The translations under genes and the position numbers were made by a program. Below are positions 25,140-39,172 of a stretch of DNA of 64,000 nt, one piece after another (position 1 is the stretch's first letter; every line of letters begins with the position of its first letter). The stretch is from positions 1,898,001-1,962,000 of the forward strand of contig JAQFVV010000143.1 in assembly GCA_028023455.1 (NCBI GenBank). Reading direction: 5' to 3'. Origin of the DNA: Epiperipatus broadwayi (taxonomy: Eukaryota > Onychophora > Udeonychophora > Euonychophora > Peripatidae). A model generated the notes under the pieces. It saw only the letters and a list, made by a program, of their open reading frames with translations. It searched no databases and was not told the origin of the DNA.

Positions 25140-25648
25140 TGATGATGAATTCTCTTGCAAAATTTTTACCTGCCTTAAATAATTTATCTGGCATTTTGTC
25201 TAATTAATTCAAATAAAATTATATTACCAATTTTGTTTTTATCCATAAATTGTAATTTTCCAAACATTTAAAAATTTTTTATGGCATTTTTCATATACAA
25301 TGGGGAACATCCTACTTAAGCTTTTTAAACTTCATCTTTGTTTAGATGTTTACCACAAAAGCTTATCTTCTCACTCTTTTGTATCTTATCCAAAACTGTT
25401 AATAATTAATATTTATAGCATACTTCATCCTTAGCTATAAGTGAGACCAGGTACAACCACTCTTTTATGTAAGATTCTATTTATTTCTTGATTATTATTA
25501 GCAAAAACTGCCATTTTCTTCTCCTTTTTTATTTTTTGCTTTATTATTTTATATTTAATTTTAATGATTTATTTTCCAAGTCTCTTAAAAATAATGTAAT
25601 CAGTGTAACAGAATGTCATAATTCTTTGATTGATACATAATATATACA

Positions 25649-25800
25649 TATATAGAAAAGACATAAAAAAGACTACTTGTGAGATGGATAGATGAAATAA
25701 GGAAGTGTATTGGAATGATGTGGAGAAAGTGCCTAAGATGGATTGAATTTGGAGAGGCCTTCATCCTGCAGTGGTTTGACAATGATTGAAAATGATGATG
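25649..25800 (+). repeat. RTE LINE 3' end fragment
   Basis: Matches the last ~130 bp of the 23968-25139 element: GTGAGATGGATAGATGAAAT, then GGAGAGGCCTTCATCCTGCA and GATTGAAAATGATGATG. It is a separate, strongly 5'-truncated insertion. Confidence 0.8.
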
Positions 25801-27624
25801 GCAATATGTGTATATATATACACCTAATAAAGTATTTCTTAATGTGAATATACATATAGCATTAAACATAATCATTTGTAAATGCTGCTCCAATAAATTA
25901 ATAAATGAACCAAGGTGAGAGTGTATACTTATTGTAGCAGCCTTTAAAAATGATTGTGTTTAATGTTATATATATCCATCATTTTCCTTATATTGTTTTT
26001 CCATTTTTAATTTAAACCATAAACATTCTCTGATCAATGTGTCATATGCTTTTTCAACATTTATAAAAGTTAAAAATAATTTTTTTGTTCAATCTGTAAT
26101 TTTTCATTATAATTAAAATAAACACAAAAATTTAAATGATTCTCCTATCATCTCTAATTCTTTTTATATTTTTCCTATTGTTTTGATTTTGTTTATCCAT
26201 ATCATAAGTTTAAATGTAATAACTTACAAGAAAAGTATATACCTAGATGATGCTACAGCTATGATAAAGCAATATTGTAGTGATATTAAAGATATTTATT
26301 CTAATTTTAATAGTTCATTTGCCAATTCACCAAAAGCGTTCTTTCCCTACTTTTAACTTTTTAAAAGCTTGCATTAACTTATATTTTTGTATGCTTTTTA
26401 TTATTATTACTAACACCTGATTTAATATTTTCTTAATTTTTTAAAGGTTTTTTTTTTATGTAAGTGGGGTTTCCTCCTTCTGTTTTCTCTCCAATTTGTA
26501 TGTTCTTTATTTTCCTTATTTAACATTTTAATAATATTGTCAAATCTACTTCTATATTTAATGTACTTCCAAAGTGTTCTATTATTATTTATCTCTATAT
26601 TATTTACATCCTCTATTAATTTTTTATTTATTCTCAATCTTTCTTTATTCACCTCTACTTTTGTTATATTTTTTTAAGGCATTATCTATTTTTCATTTAT
26701 GATACATGCATTTCATTTTTTTTTCATATTTTTTTTTTTTGTATTCCTTATTGGGTTTTTTTTCCTTTACATAAATTTCTGTTATTTTTTCTTAGAAACA
26801 TTTATTAGCTAATTTCCTTACTTTACTATGCCAATCTTCATGATCCAATATACTGCTAATTACCATTTCTTTTTTCAAACATTTTAATATTTTTAAAATT
26901 TAATTTTAGTAGTTATATATATTAATGTTTTTTAGGTTTATTTGCACCTATTTTATTTTGTATCTTCTTATTCTCAAGCTTTATTAATAAAAAGTTATGA
27001 ATAATTAGATATGCTCTTTTTTCATCATCAATAACTTTAATTCTTTATATCACTTTATTATTTTGTCTATTAGCATAAAATCTAAGTAGTGTATTTCTTG
27101 ACCAAATAAAATCAGTCACATATTATTTCAATAAATTGGCTATTTCTAGATTAATATTTTTATAGAACATCTTTAAAAGGCTTTCATTTTCATTTTCTTA
27201 ATGTTAATTCATCTACGTGAGCATTAAAAATCTAATTTTATATGTGTACTTTTTTCTTTATAAACGTTATTGTTATCTATCATACTTCTATAAATGTTTT
27301 TATTCCAAATAATATTTTTCTTCTTCTATGATTGCATAATCCAACTATTCTCACAGCTAGAAAATTGAACTGTATATATTTCTTGCAATTCATTATAATT
27401 TTATTTTGTAACAAATCCATTTCCCTTGTCTGTCTTCATATCATCTGTTATGTTTATTATGGACAATTTCTAACACAGCTTTTTTTATTCTTCAAATGTA
27501 TTTCTATTGTAGCTATTAAGTCTAATTTATCTTTTTTTGTTTATTGAATCTTCAGATTTCTATTTTTCAATTTATCATCCTCCTTACATACTTAAAAACC
27601 AATTCTTATACTTAATTAAAGCAG

Positions 27625-27770
27625 ATTTGAACACAGACTTTCAAGCTTGCTTCATCTATTGTCTTCATTTTATATAACTGATACACATGTTCACACATGT
27701 GTATCTGTTATATAAGATGGAGAGGATAACTGAAGAAAGCTTGAAAGTCTGTGTTCAAATCCTCTTTAAT
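27625..27770. repeat. Short family C-like foldback
   Basis: GATTTGAACACAGACTTTCA is mirrored by TGAAAGTCTGTGTTCAAATC, and the arms meet at ACACATGTTCACACATGTGT. The outer ends match family C ends (GAAAGTCTGTG...). No hammerhead core remains. Confidence 0.7.
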
Positions 27771-28100
27771 TACATCCAAAAGTTTGATTTACAATATATT
27801 AGTATATTGATTTATTATTCTTATACTTAAAGGTATTGTTGTTGTTATTTATCTTTTGTATTTTATTAATTTTTGCATTTTAATTGTTTTATTCTTTTCT
27901 ATTTTATCCCCCCCCTCCCTATAGTCACTTTTTTATCATTTCGTTTGTTAATATCTATTTCATCTTTAAAATCATTCATTCAAACTCCTTTGTCTTTTTT
28001 CTTAACTAATTTCTTTTTTAAGAAAAGCATGTCTGATAAAAGTTCATCTCTTGCCAGAATTTAAATATAACCCATTTTTATTAAATAGTTTTTTATTTCA

Positions 28101-29574
28101 ATAAAAATCGAACAATTTAATTTTGTACCTATCCAGTCAGTCATTAAGAAATATAACCTACTTTCATTTTTGAATTTGAATTTTTCTTGTCTTACTATTA
28201 AACAATTTAAGATGATTTAATAGTTTTTTATAGACATTTTAAAAATATCTTTTAAAAATCTTTTAGCTAAATCATTAACATTACTAATTCTATTAATATA
28301 TTTAGGGTACCTGGTGTATTTTTACTTTTTGCTCCAGGTAAGCAAACTCTTGACATATTTATTCTAGATTTTCAATTGAAGTTCAGAAGCCAAGATTTAT
28401 TCAAGCACTTAAGAGCTAATCTAATAAACTGAATATGAAATGTAATGGTTATTTTTAACATTAGTTCTCTTGGATCATCCAAATGGTACCTTAGTAAAGT
28501 ACCACGAAAAGCAGAAAACATGATTTATCAAAGCTATACAGTATAAAAAAAAAGTTTGAAATTAATTAGTGCCTTGGTATGCCAGATAGGTTTGCAAGGT
28601 TCCATCGATCATTATAATTGGCTATCCAGATACACTTTAACAATGAGTACCCTGAGAATTTTAAAAGAAAATTATGCCGAAATAACAAAAAAAATAATAA
28701 TTAAATGAATAATTTTTGTTTATATTAAAGTTATAGATTATAATGTAGATGTAAAAGTTCTGCCAGAATGTTTATTGTGCTCATATGCATACACGTGAGA
28801 AAGGAAACTTAAAATATAATATAAAGTAATTTTAGGAAAGTCTGATTAATACTGAAAAAAAAAGAAGTAAGTTGAAAACTGTTTAATGGGAGACACATGC
28901 TCAACTGATGTAAAGATGGGGGAGAATAGACAAAAAAATTTTATGTGTGTAATTATAAAAAAAAAAAATCTTCAAAAATATTTTTTTCTACTAAGTAAAT
29001 TCTTTTTTTTATTATTGTTTTATTTTTGAGGAAGTTCGGTGATGTGTAATGGTATACATATACATCGTGACATCACTTTCAAATAAAAATGGAAAAAAAA
29101 TCTAAATAAAATCACCCTCTAATAGAAATATATACATAAAAAAAATAAAGTTAATAAAATTTTATTTAAATTAATATATATAATGCACAGATGACAAACT
29201 AATTATATAATTATTTAAAGTTAAAAATCTAAAAACAAGATTGTTTTAATATAAAAGAATAAAAAAAAAAGCTGTTAATTAATTAACTGTTTTAAAGTTT
29301 TTATAACATGCGCAAGACAATCACCCCCCTTCCCTCTCTATACTTATACATTATAATTTTGAAAAAATATAAACATACTTTTATTTATACGTTATAGATT
29401 CGGGATTTACGATGTTTTTATTCTAAAATACAATACCAACTTTCATTTAGCTTAAACTTTTGATAAAAAAAAATTATTCTTAGATTAAGTAAAAACTAAT
29501 GTTATACTGAATTTACCCCTCATTAGTTTCTCCATGATAGAAACCAATGGTTACAATATATATATATAGTAAGG
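28101..29574. other. AT-rich DNA, no gene seen
   Basis: Contains homopolymer runs only. No domain, tRNA or element ends were recognised. Confidence 0.45.
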
Positions 29575-30190
29575 GAACCAAGTCATACAGCCCATAATTT
29601 AATTTGCTTGTATTTACAAATGTAATATAATGAGCATATTAATAGATCTAAACAAGCTTTTCAATAAATGCTGCAAGAGAAAGTATTTAAAATCTCTATC
29701 TAGAATTATCCCTATTCCCAAACCAGTTTCGAGCTGATGGCATTTATCGAAAAGCTTGTTTAGAGCTATTAGCATGCTCATTATATTACATTTGTAAATA
29801 CAAGCTAATTAAATCACAGGATGTATGCTTTGGTTTCCTTACTATTATATTTTGGCTTTTAAGCCATTGGTGATGCTATATTGCTAAGGTTATTAATATG
29901 TGATATATCTGGATTTAGTTCAGTCCCACAAGGCTATTTAAGTTAGATAGCTTGATTTGTCTGAAATTTTCAGATTTTCTACTTAATAGTTAAGTATTCA
30001 ATCAATTCTGGAATTAAATTTGTATTTTATGTACAGTGTCTGAATGTCCTAGAGCCTTGCTGATGAGAGCCATTAGTTTGAAACTGGTTTGGAGATAGGA
30101 ATAATTCTAGATAGAGAATTGAAATGCTTTCTCTTGCAGCATTTATCAAAAAGCTTATTTAGAGCTATTAGCATGCATATTATATATATA
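29575..30190. repeat. Family A composite foldback
   Basis: A compact inverted pair at about 29605-29695 and 29745-29815 (AAACAAGCTTTTC / GAAAAGCTTGTTT, TTTGTAAATACAAGCTAATT) is followed by a further A arm to 30190. Shared blocks are GCTATTTAAGTTAGATAGCT and TGAAATTTTCAGATTTTCTA. A hammerhead lies at 30041-30105. The left piece at about 29705-29745 keeps only the 3' half of the motif on the - strand (CGAAACUGGUUUGGG). Confidence 0.75.
30041..30105 (+). ncRNA. Diverged hammerhead ribozyme (family A)
   Basis: CUGAUGA (30060-30066), GAAA (30080-30083) and C-UG-GUU (30084-30089, a permitted NUH triplet) are intact. The inner stem I and stem II pairings are weakened by mutations. Outer stem I keeps CCUA with UAGG. 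Probably inactive. Confidence 0.5.
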
Positions 30191-31254
30191 TATTATAACA
30201 GTCAATGAAACCTTCCAAACCTATCTCCATGCCAGGATGCCACTAGGCTATTCAAATCTAGAAAATTTATAATAGCAGCAGATACATACAGGAGAGGTTA
30301 CTCTTATTAAACCGAAAGCCCTAGTCACTAGCTCACGGAGAAGCTGAGCTTAAAATATCACTCTGAATATTTAAATTTTCTAATTCTTGATTTTAAAAAA
30401 TATTAATAAAAATATATAAATAAATTACTGTCAAAATTAATTTAACAAAATATTTTATTATAATGCACACACACATTAAAAGGAAAAATTCTCAAAATTA
30501 AATTAACTAATGAATATATTTGATTTAAATTATATGCACAGATGGGTACACTTTAAAAGAATTTAATGGAATTTTAATATTTTGCTAAGTGTAAATATGC
30601 TACATAGATTATGCATATAAACAACCCAATCCTTTTTAATCTTAGGCTAAAATCTCATGTTTAAACCAATGCTAACTTACTGATATACTGATGTGACCAA
30701 TGCAAAATGAGATTGTTAGCATAACACAATAAATTTACATCTATAGCATGATATTATTAGAGAAATAAAGAATCATGGTGGGAAGAATAAGCATCTTCCC
30801 CATGATCATTAATAAATTTCACCAACAGACAGGAACAATCCACTGCCCAATTGGTGGTACAAAAAATGAAATCATTTGAAATATATATACAAGATACTCT
30901 GTAAATGGGGATAACAATCTTTGCCAGATTACTGTCCCAGCCAGAGTGTATGAAAATCAATGGTGTCTGAAATACATCTATGACCATTGGCAATGCAATG
31001 GCTACACTTTTGGAACATACATTCGGGTGGGTATTATGCCCTGTATGTTAATGCATCACAAGGAAATGAGTAGCCAATGTGTCTACCCAGATTACATTGA
31101 CATAAAGCATCTGTACATCTATCCATCAGCACTGATTTAACTACAAAACAATTAGCTCAAAATTAACACACCTTAAACTACATAATCTTATGAATCTATG
31201 CAGCCATTTATGCTTATTTTAATTTATTAATTTAAAAGAAATTATGAGAATGGA
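30191..31254. other. Mostly non-coding; possible transposase-like traces at 30757-31140
   Basis: Open frames exist on both strands in 30757-31140. A + strand fragment TGTIHCPIGGTK (about 30830-30865) faintly resembles the GAIDGTHI motif before the first catalytic Asp of PIF/Harbinger transposases. No catalytic triad or terminal repeats can be shown, so I do not call a gene. Confidence 0.3.
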
Positions 31255-31301
31255 AATAATAATAATAATAATAATAACAACAACAATAATAATAATAATA
31301 C
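31255..31301 (+). repeat. (AAT)n / (AAC)n microsatellite
   Basis: AAT units with three AAC units inside. It is one of several AAT tracts that flank LINE sequence between here and 39172. Confidence 0.9.
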
Positions 31302-31441
31302 AATTGATTTTAAAATTTAGAACTTGTTCCAAAATCCTATGATTGCCTACGTAACAGAATACAATTGTTTGTTGTAAAGAATCTATGTAACATTTGTTTA
31401 ATAAAATTCTTTGAAACATAATAATAATAATAATAATAATA
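31302..31441 (+). mobile_element. 3' terminal fragment of a LINE related to the one that follows
   Basis: CTATGTAACATTTGTTTAAT, then TTCTTTGAAACATAATAAT, matches the 3' end of the 31442-36964 LINE (TTGTAACCATTTGTTT, GTTCCTTTGAAACATCATC). It then runs into (AAT)n at about 31418-31441. It is a strongly truncated relative placed head-to-tail with the full-length copy. Confidence 0.65.
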
Positions 31442-31654
31442 TAGGCGGTGCCACCATCTGAGAAGAAGGCACGCCAAGCTCATCATCCTAAGAGGAAAAC
31501 TCAGTAAGCAATTTTTTTAAACTCTTTTTTCGCAAATGTTATATATCATCATTATATATAAACACTAAGTGTATGTTTATAGAATTAAAAAAGAAAAGAA
31601 ATTAGTCAAATTTCAGCTAGCAAAGAAACGGCATTCGATCGCACGTTTTACAAT

Positions 31655-33050
31655 ATGGCGATCCCCAGTGAAGAAACGTGTTTTAAAACAATTTCATCAT
31701 ATGCAGAAATAATCAAAAGTGATCAAAATAGAACCAAGAAAATAGCAACCGCCACAAGCAACAATGAAGTTTTAATACAGCGTTTTCATCGATCGATAGA
31801 GAACGATATTAGCAAATTGGATCTTTTTACTCCAAACAACAATGAATGCGAAAGTATGAACGAAGTTATCTGGGACGAGTCGAGTTTAGAAAAAGTATCG
31901 GAACAGTTTAATTCGACAGTGCCGAAAGACCTCTTTCTGACATTTAAACGTTTTTTTACAAATCGATCAATAATATTAGCTATAACCGATCAGCATTGTT
32001 CACTATTTAAATTTCCAAAAGAATTGCTTTTTGACCTATTTACTAGGGAAAAAATATGGCCATACGTTACCTGTATAGCAGATCATCCGAACTCCAGGTA
32101 CATTATAATAGAATTCCAAACAGAAATGCAAAGAAACAATTTTAAAGATAATCAAAAGACTTTAAATAATTATGTGTTGGTAGCAATCGACCCCACCAGA
32201 AATAGTATCGTAACAGGTATAATTAAAAACTCGTATCTAGGATATCAAAAAGTAGATTTTATAAAAATGATGAAACCTTTTGGTGAAATACTCGATTTCC
32301 AACCTATGTATTATAGTAATTCACAAGTTCCGGTACCCAGAAACAGCTATAAATTCAAAATAAAACTTAACAAAAATTTTAAACCAATAGACATACCATC
32401 GCTTGTAACAGATCAAGAAGCTACATTGTTTCTGTCGATCAATGGTTTAAAGCCTCAATGTTTTCACTGTAAACAGCGTGGCCATCTAATATACAATTGT
32501 CCAAAACTATATTGCAAAAACTGCAATTTAAAATTATCTCCAATGCACCAATGCCCACGGATAAATCAACAAATTGATAACAATCCAACACCGGATGAGA
32601 ATAAAAATAACAGCCCAAAAGAATATAATGAGAACATAAATCAAGATATTATCTTGAACAAGTCTTGCCCGGAAGTAATGGATTATCTTAACTCCACATA
32701 TGACCCAGTGTCAGATTCCACATCGGAAATCAGAAGAAAACCAGGCAGACCCAAGAAAACAAAGAGAGGCAGGAAATCTCAGAATATTAGCTTAGATGAA
32801 AGCGATAGTGATTTCCCCTCACCCGCAAAAAATCTCAGCAAGAAAGTAAAAATTAAAAAAAAAAGAAGATTCAGAACTCTTTGTTTCCGCGGGGGAAGAA
32901 GAATTAAGTTCTAATCAGGCAAGTATACCATGTTTGCATTGTACAAAAAAAAATAAAAGCGAGTCGCACAATGGTAAAACAATAATAAATAAAAGCGAGT
33001 CGCACAATAGTAAAACAATAATAAATAAAAGTGGAAATTTAACTAGCTAG
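31655..33050 (+). CDS. LINE ORF1: nucleic-acid-binding protein with zinc knuckles and AT-hook-like motif
   Basis: ORF1 proteins bind LINE RNA and chaperone target-primed reverse transcription. The frame opens at ATG 31655 and reads 419 codons to 32914. An RRM-like middle region (about residues 80-230, inferred from pattern) precedes two knuckles: C269-X2-C-X4-H-X4-C282, and C287-X2-C-X7-H-X-C300. A basic block RRKPGRPKKTKRGRK contains the AT-hook core PGRPKK at 363-368. At the A10 run 32855-32864 the current frame gives a short basic tail. The alternative frame stays open to TAG at 33048-33050 and contains a 12-codon unit (core NKSESHN) repeated in frame. I infer the original ORF1 ended at 33050 and one A was gained or lost. 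The same architecture recurs in the copy at 61066. Confidence 0.8.
32960..33034 (+). repeat. 36-bp in-frame tandem repeat in ORF1 tail
   Basis: Two units of AAATAAAAGCGAGTCGCACA plus ATGGTAAAACAATAAT, and the start of a third. The period is 36 bp, or 12 codons, so the reading frame is kept. Confidence 0.85.
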
Positions 33051-33229
33051 TTAAATGGGGACCCAGATTAATCCTTTGTTTCTTTTTTAAATTTCCAGGT
33101 AAACAACTGTTTTTTTTTTGTTTTAAACATATATAATTCTCTCTTTCACTATTTTTTTGGTAGTTTATATAATAGCGATAAAATTAAATAGGTAGGGAAA
33201 AAAAAGTTTTTTTTATTAGAAATACTAAC

Positions 33230-36200
33230 ATGAAATTTAAAGTTTGTTCGTTAAATATTAGAGGTTTAAACGCCATAGAGAAAATATACCAATTGAAAAA
33301 GTTGCATGAAATAATTCAGCCACATGTATTAGGTATACTAGAAACAAAAATATATCATCATTCTACAACTAACCCAGCACAATACACAAATAATATAGAC
33401 TTTACATCAGCTGGCACAGGAATAATAATAGGTAAAAATATTCCTTTTTTGAGTTTCAAAATACTATATATGGATGCACATATAATAATTATAACTTTTT
33501 TACATCTGACAAATGCAATAAATGTAATATATGTATACATTCCACCTAACACAAAAATGATCAACACAATTATACAAATTATAAACACTAGGTTAGCTAC
33601 TTCACCTCATCCATCTCTACTCCTCAGGGATTTCAATATGACATATGATAATTTCATAAGAAAATGGCTTCATATGATCGCTTTTCCTTTAGTCAGTGGG
33701 GAGAGTTTTCTGCCAGATGGAGCCATTTCTTTCAACAATGGCAGATTTGCATCATTAATAGATTTAACGTTCTACTCACCTTCACTTCATCACATGATCA
33801 ATCTCTCAATAATTAATACTCCCATGTCAGACCATGCTGCATTGATGATTGATTTAAACCTAGAATTCATCACACAAAAATATTTTAACACAGGAAAAAC
33901 CATGAGGATCCTTCTCCCATCACAAACAACAGAATTCCTATATTCTGAAATATACATACACCTCAATAAAATTAATAAGCTAAAAATTGATCCCACACAA
34001 GCATGGCTAACATTTATAAACATTATTTCACACACAATTCAGCATGTTACAAGAAGAGCACCAACACCCACAGGTTTATATACATTAGTTGAAAAATTGC
34101 ATAAAGCAATCATTAATACAGTAGACAATGAGAATAATAAAGACAGAACTATAGCACTTAAAAGAACATATAATTTAGCAAAAGACAAATTAAAAAAATA
34201 TATAGCATTAAAAAAAATATTATATCTCAAACAAACGCATGTATGGACAAAACAATACATTAGATGGTGCCTCAGTCAGCCACCTAAATATAGAGTGCCA
34301 ACAGCAATATCACAAAATAACAAAACAATAAGTGGTCAATTCATGCTAGATACAATATATACTTACTTTAAAAAAAATTACAGTCATGTGAATCCTTTGA
34401 CCCAGCACCTTTTTTTTCTAGGAACAGCAGAAGAGAACATAGTGTTTGGAAAGATAGAATTCAAACAAAAAATAGACCAAATCCCAGATTCCAGCCACCC
34501 AGGTATGCCTGGGATCCCAAAAAGAGTTTTTTCACACTTAGAAACTCACACTATACAATATTTAGTGAATATAGCGAATTTGCTTACAAAACAAGTATAT
34601 AAAATTCCAAACCTAAACCCTATATCAATAGTCCCTTTTTAAAAAAAAACAAGAAAGTCCAACCACACTTGAAAATCTTCGTCCAATATCGATGAGCTCA
34701 CTAGGCATTAAAATACTTGAATCTGTCATCAAAGACAGAATAGAGCCATACATCACCTCAACTATATCCAAACACCAATTTTCCAAAAAAGGCTCTTCAG
34801 TTAACCAGGCAGCATTCATCTATAAAACAGTCATAGACACAGTAAGAACTAGCAAAAAGTATGCACCAGTAGTAGTACAATTAGACATAAAGTCAGCTTT
34901 TGATAATGTATTAATAAACAAGCTAGTAGAACTATTAATAAACTCTACAATCCCCAAAGCCTATATTTACATAATCACTAATTTGTTACTCAACCGAGAA
35001 ATATACATTACTTTAAATGGTAAAACAGCTACATCAATAGTACCAAACTGCTCCATACCACAAGGATCTCCACTAAGCTCACTACTATTTGCAATATATA
35101 TCAACCCACTAATTAAGGAAATTGAAGAAAAAATAAATGGAATATACATACAACAATTGGGCTCCTATGTTCCATGCATTGCTTACATGGATGACATATC
35201 TGTCTTCTTAAAGAGCAAGAAACAGATACCCAAACTTTTAAAAATAATAGCCAATTACTCAAACACATATAACCTTAATGTTCAAAAATCTTGTGCCTGG
35301 AAGATTTACACCTCAAGTCCAATTACAGATTACTTCAAGGGAAAGCCTAGCCCTTTTTTAGGTTTCCCTTTCCATCTCAGTGCAATTGCAATGAGAACAC
35401 AAATTCAAAATAATTTGAGGGAAAAGATTGTGAAATTGATAAATTCAATGGAAAAGGCATATCTATCACTATATGCCAAAATATCACTGTTTAATATGCT
35501 AGTAATAACCAGAATAATTTATTTCTCTCCGATTGTGATTTTCACAAAGGGTTTCATTAACAATATTTATACTTTATGCAGAAAGTTGCTGTGGGGGAAA
35601 AAAAACAATATCTGTTTCCATCAAAAAACTACAACTGCCTTTGTCATTGAATGGACTTGGTTTACACAACTTACACATTTTCCATATACAGAAAACAATA
35701 AACATCATAGCAACTTGTAATAAAATATATCCAATAATATCACATACAATGAAAGTGACACCAACAGACACACCACCACCACACAAAGGTTATTGGAAAG
35801 CACTTCTGAAACCACTAATGAATACAAATATACCTCCTATACAAACAGATGGTACTAAATATAAATACTGGCAAACATACAAGTTCATCTATCCAGGAAT
35901 ACAAAACACAGCAGAAACACTATAGGTGATTAATAATAAGCAATTAACTAAAAGATATAAACATTGGTCATTAGAACCAAAATATTTTGACTTCCTGATT
36001 AAAATAAATCTGGAAGCACTTCTGACATTAAATTTTTTAAAATATAAGAGATACTACCATAACATAGATGACATATGTTCCATCTGTCATCGAGAATCAG
36101 AAACAATAAATCACTTCCTATTCACTTGTCAAGGACTTGAAAACACTCACAAAATGATCTGCAATATCACAACACAGGAAAATACAACAATCAGATATTT

Positions 36201-36411
36201 GCTACAGGCATATGAAAAAGGTATATTTTCCAGTATTAGGGCAAGTACATTTATCTTTTATGCCTTCTGGTGCACAAGATGTAATTTTAGTATAAACACA
36301 AATACCAGAAGACATCAAAACACAATTAAAAATAAATTAATACAAATCCAACAAAGAGATAAAAAAATAACAGGAACACAAACATACATTGACACATGGT
36401 CTCAAATGTGA
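33230..36411 (+). pseudogene. LINE ORF2: AP endonuclease, reverse transcriptase, zinc knuckle (two frameshifts, one stop)
   Basis: ORF2 nicks target DNA and copies LINE RNA. The first frame (33230-34642) is the endonuclease: SLNIRGLN, LETK with E38, VYIPP, RDFN at 133-136 (usually GDFN, so a key glycine is replaced), IDLTFYSP at 177-184 and SDH at 200-202. A shift at the T5-A9 run 34636-34649 breaks it. The RT frame (34692-35720) has LDIKSAFD at about 64-71, IPQGSPLS at 122-129 and YMDD at 35184-35195. A second shift at about 35600-35640 leads into LNGLGLHNLHIF. TAG at 35923-35925 interrupts before the C-terminal part, which ends with a CX2CX8HX4C knuckle (CSIC to FLFTC). The copy cannot make full ORF2. 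Confidence 0.88.
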
Positions 36412-36964
36412 CTCGCCTCAAATCTATAACATGGTATATTGCCTTCAAAGAATAAATGTTTTTTATTTTGTATGCTCTGGTAGATAATTTTTTCTTCTAT
36501 TCATCTTTGTAAAAAGTTTTGCAGTTTTGTTTTTTATTATTCTGGGATTTGTTCCCTTTTTTTGTTTAATTGATCCAATTTTTATTCTTTGTATATAATT
36601 TTTTTGATTCTTTTTTTTGTTATCATAATAATAATATGATGTATTTTTTATATGCTTAGGTAATGAATTTTTTTTTTATTCTATTTATATTTGTAATAGA
36701 TTTGTTTTTCAGTTTAATTTTTGCTATTGTAAAGTTTTTCCTTCAGTTTTATTAATCCAACCATTCTTTGTATACAATTTTTTTTTGTTGCTTCCATTTT
36801 TTTTTGTGTGTTTCCATTTTTTTTTTTTTTAACAATGTTATACATAATTTTTACTATGTGTGTTTTTTTTCTATTAACAAAAAAAAAAGGTATTGTAAAC
36901 CTATAAACTCTGTAACCTATTGTAACCATTTGTTTTTCTTTGTGAATAAAGTTCCTTTGAAACA
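36412..36964 (+). other. LINE 3' UTR
   Basis: T-rich non-coding sequence between the ORF2 stop and GTTCCTTTGAAACATCATC. AATAAAG at about 36945 may serve as a polyadenylation-type signal just before the simple tail. Confidence 0.6.
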
Positions 36965-36981
36965 TCATCATCATCATCATC

Positions 36982-37030
<49 letters not shown>
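36965..37030 (+). repeat. (CAT)n then (AAT)n tail of the LINE
   Basis: CATCATCATCATCATCAT changes into about 16 AAT units. AAT tracts in the same strand orientation lie on both sides of the next LINE. Confidence 0.9.

Positions 37031-39172
<2,142 letters not shown>

Larger units (their letters stand above)
25150..28100 (-). pseudogene. Heavily decayed LINE, approximate bounds
   Basis: On the - strand, fragments in scattered frames resemble LINE ORF2 in the expected order. Endonuclease-like pieces lie around 27250-27000. A linker around 26650-26420 includes ERLRINKKLIEDVNN and LWKYIKYRSRF. An RT-like FINVEKAYDTLIRE is near 26095-26050. A fragment of another RTE copy (25649-25800) and a small foldback (27625-27770) interrupt it. 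Stops are dense. Bounds and clade are uncertain. Confidence 0.5.
31442..36964 (+). mobile_element. Near full-length two-ORF LINE inside (AAT)n
   Basis: The layout is a 5' UTR of about 213 bp, ORF1 (31655-33050 with one shift), a spacer of about 180 bp, ORF2 (33230-36411, broken), a 3' UTR of about 550 bp, and a CAT/AAT simple tail. The 5' end begins ATAGGCGGTGCCACC and can form a GC-rich hairpin (GGCGGTGCC with GGCACGCC). (AAT)n flanks both ends. A decayed relative is at 61066-64000 and a 3' fragment at 31302-31441. It encodes an AP endonuclease, a reverse transcriptase with YMDD, and a C-terminal zinc knuckle. I do not assign a clade with confidence. Confidence 0.85.

Noticed and set aside
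24723-25160. Three - strand open frames
   Set aside because: Shadows of the RTE reverse transcriptase on the + strand.
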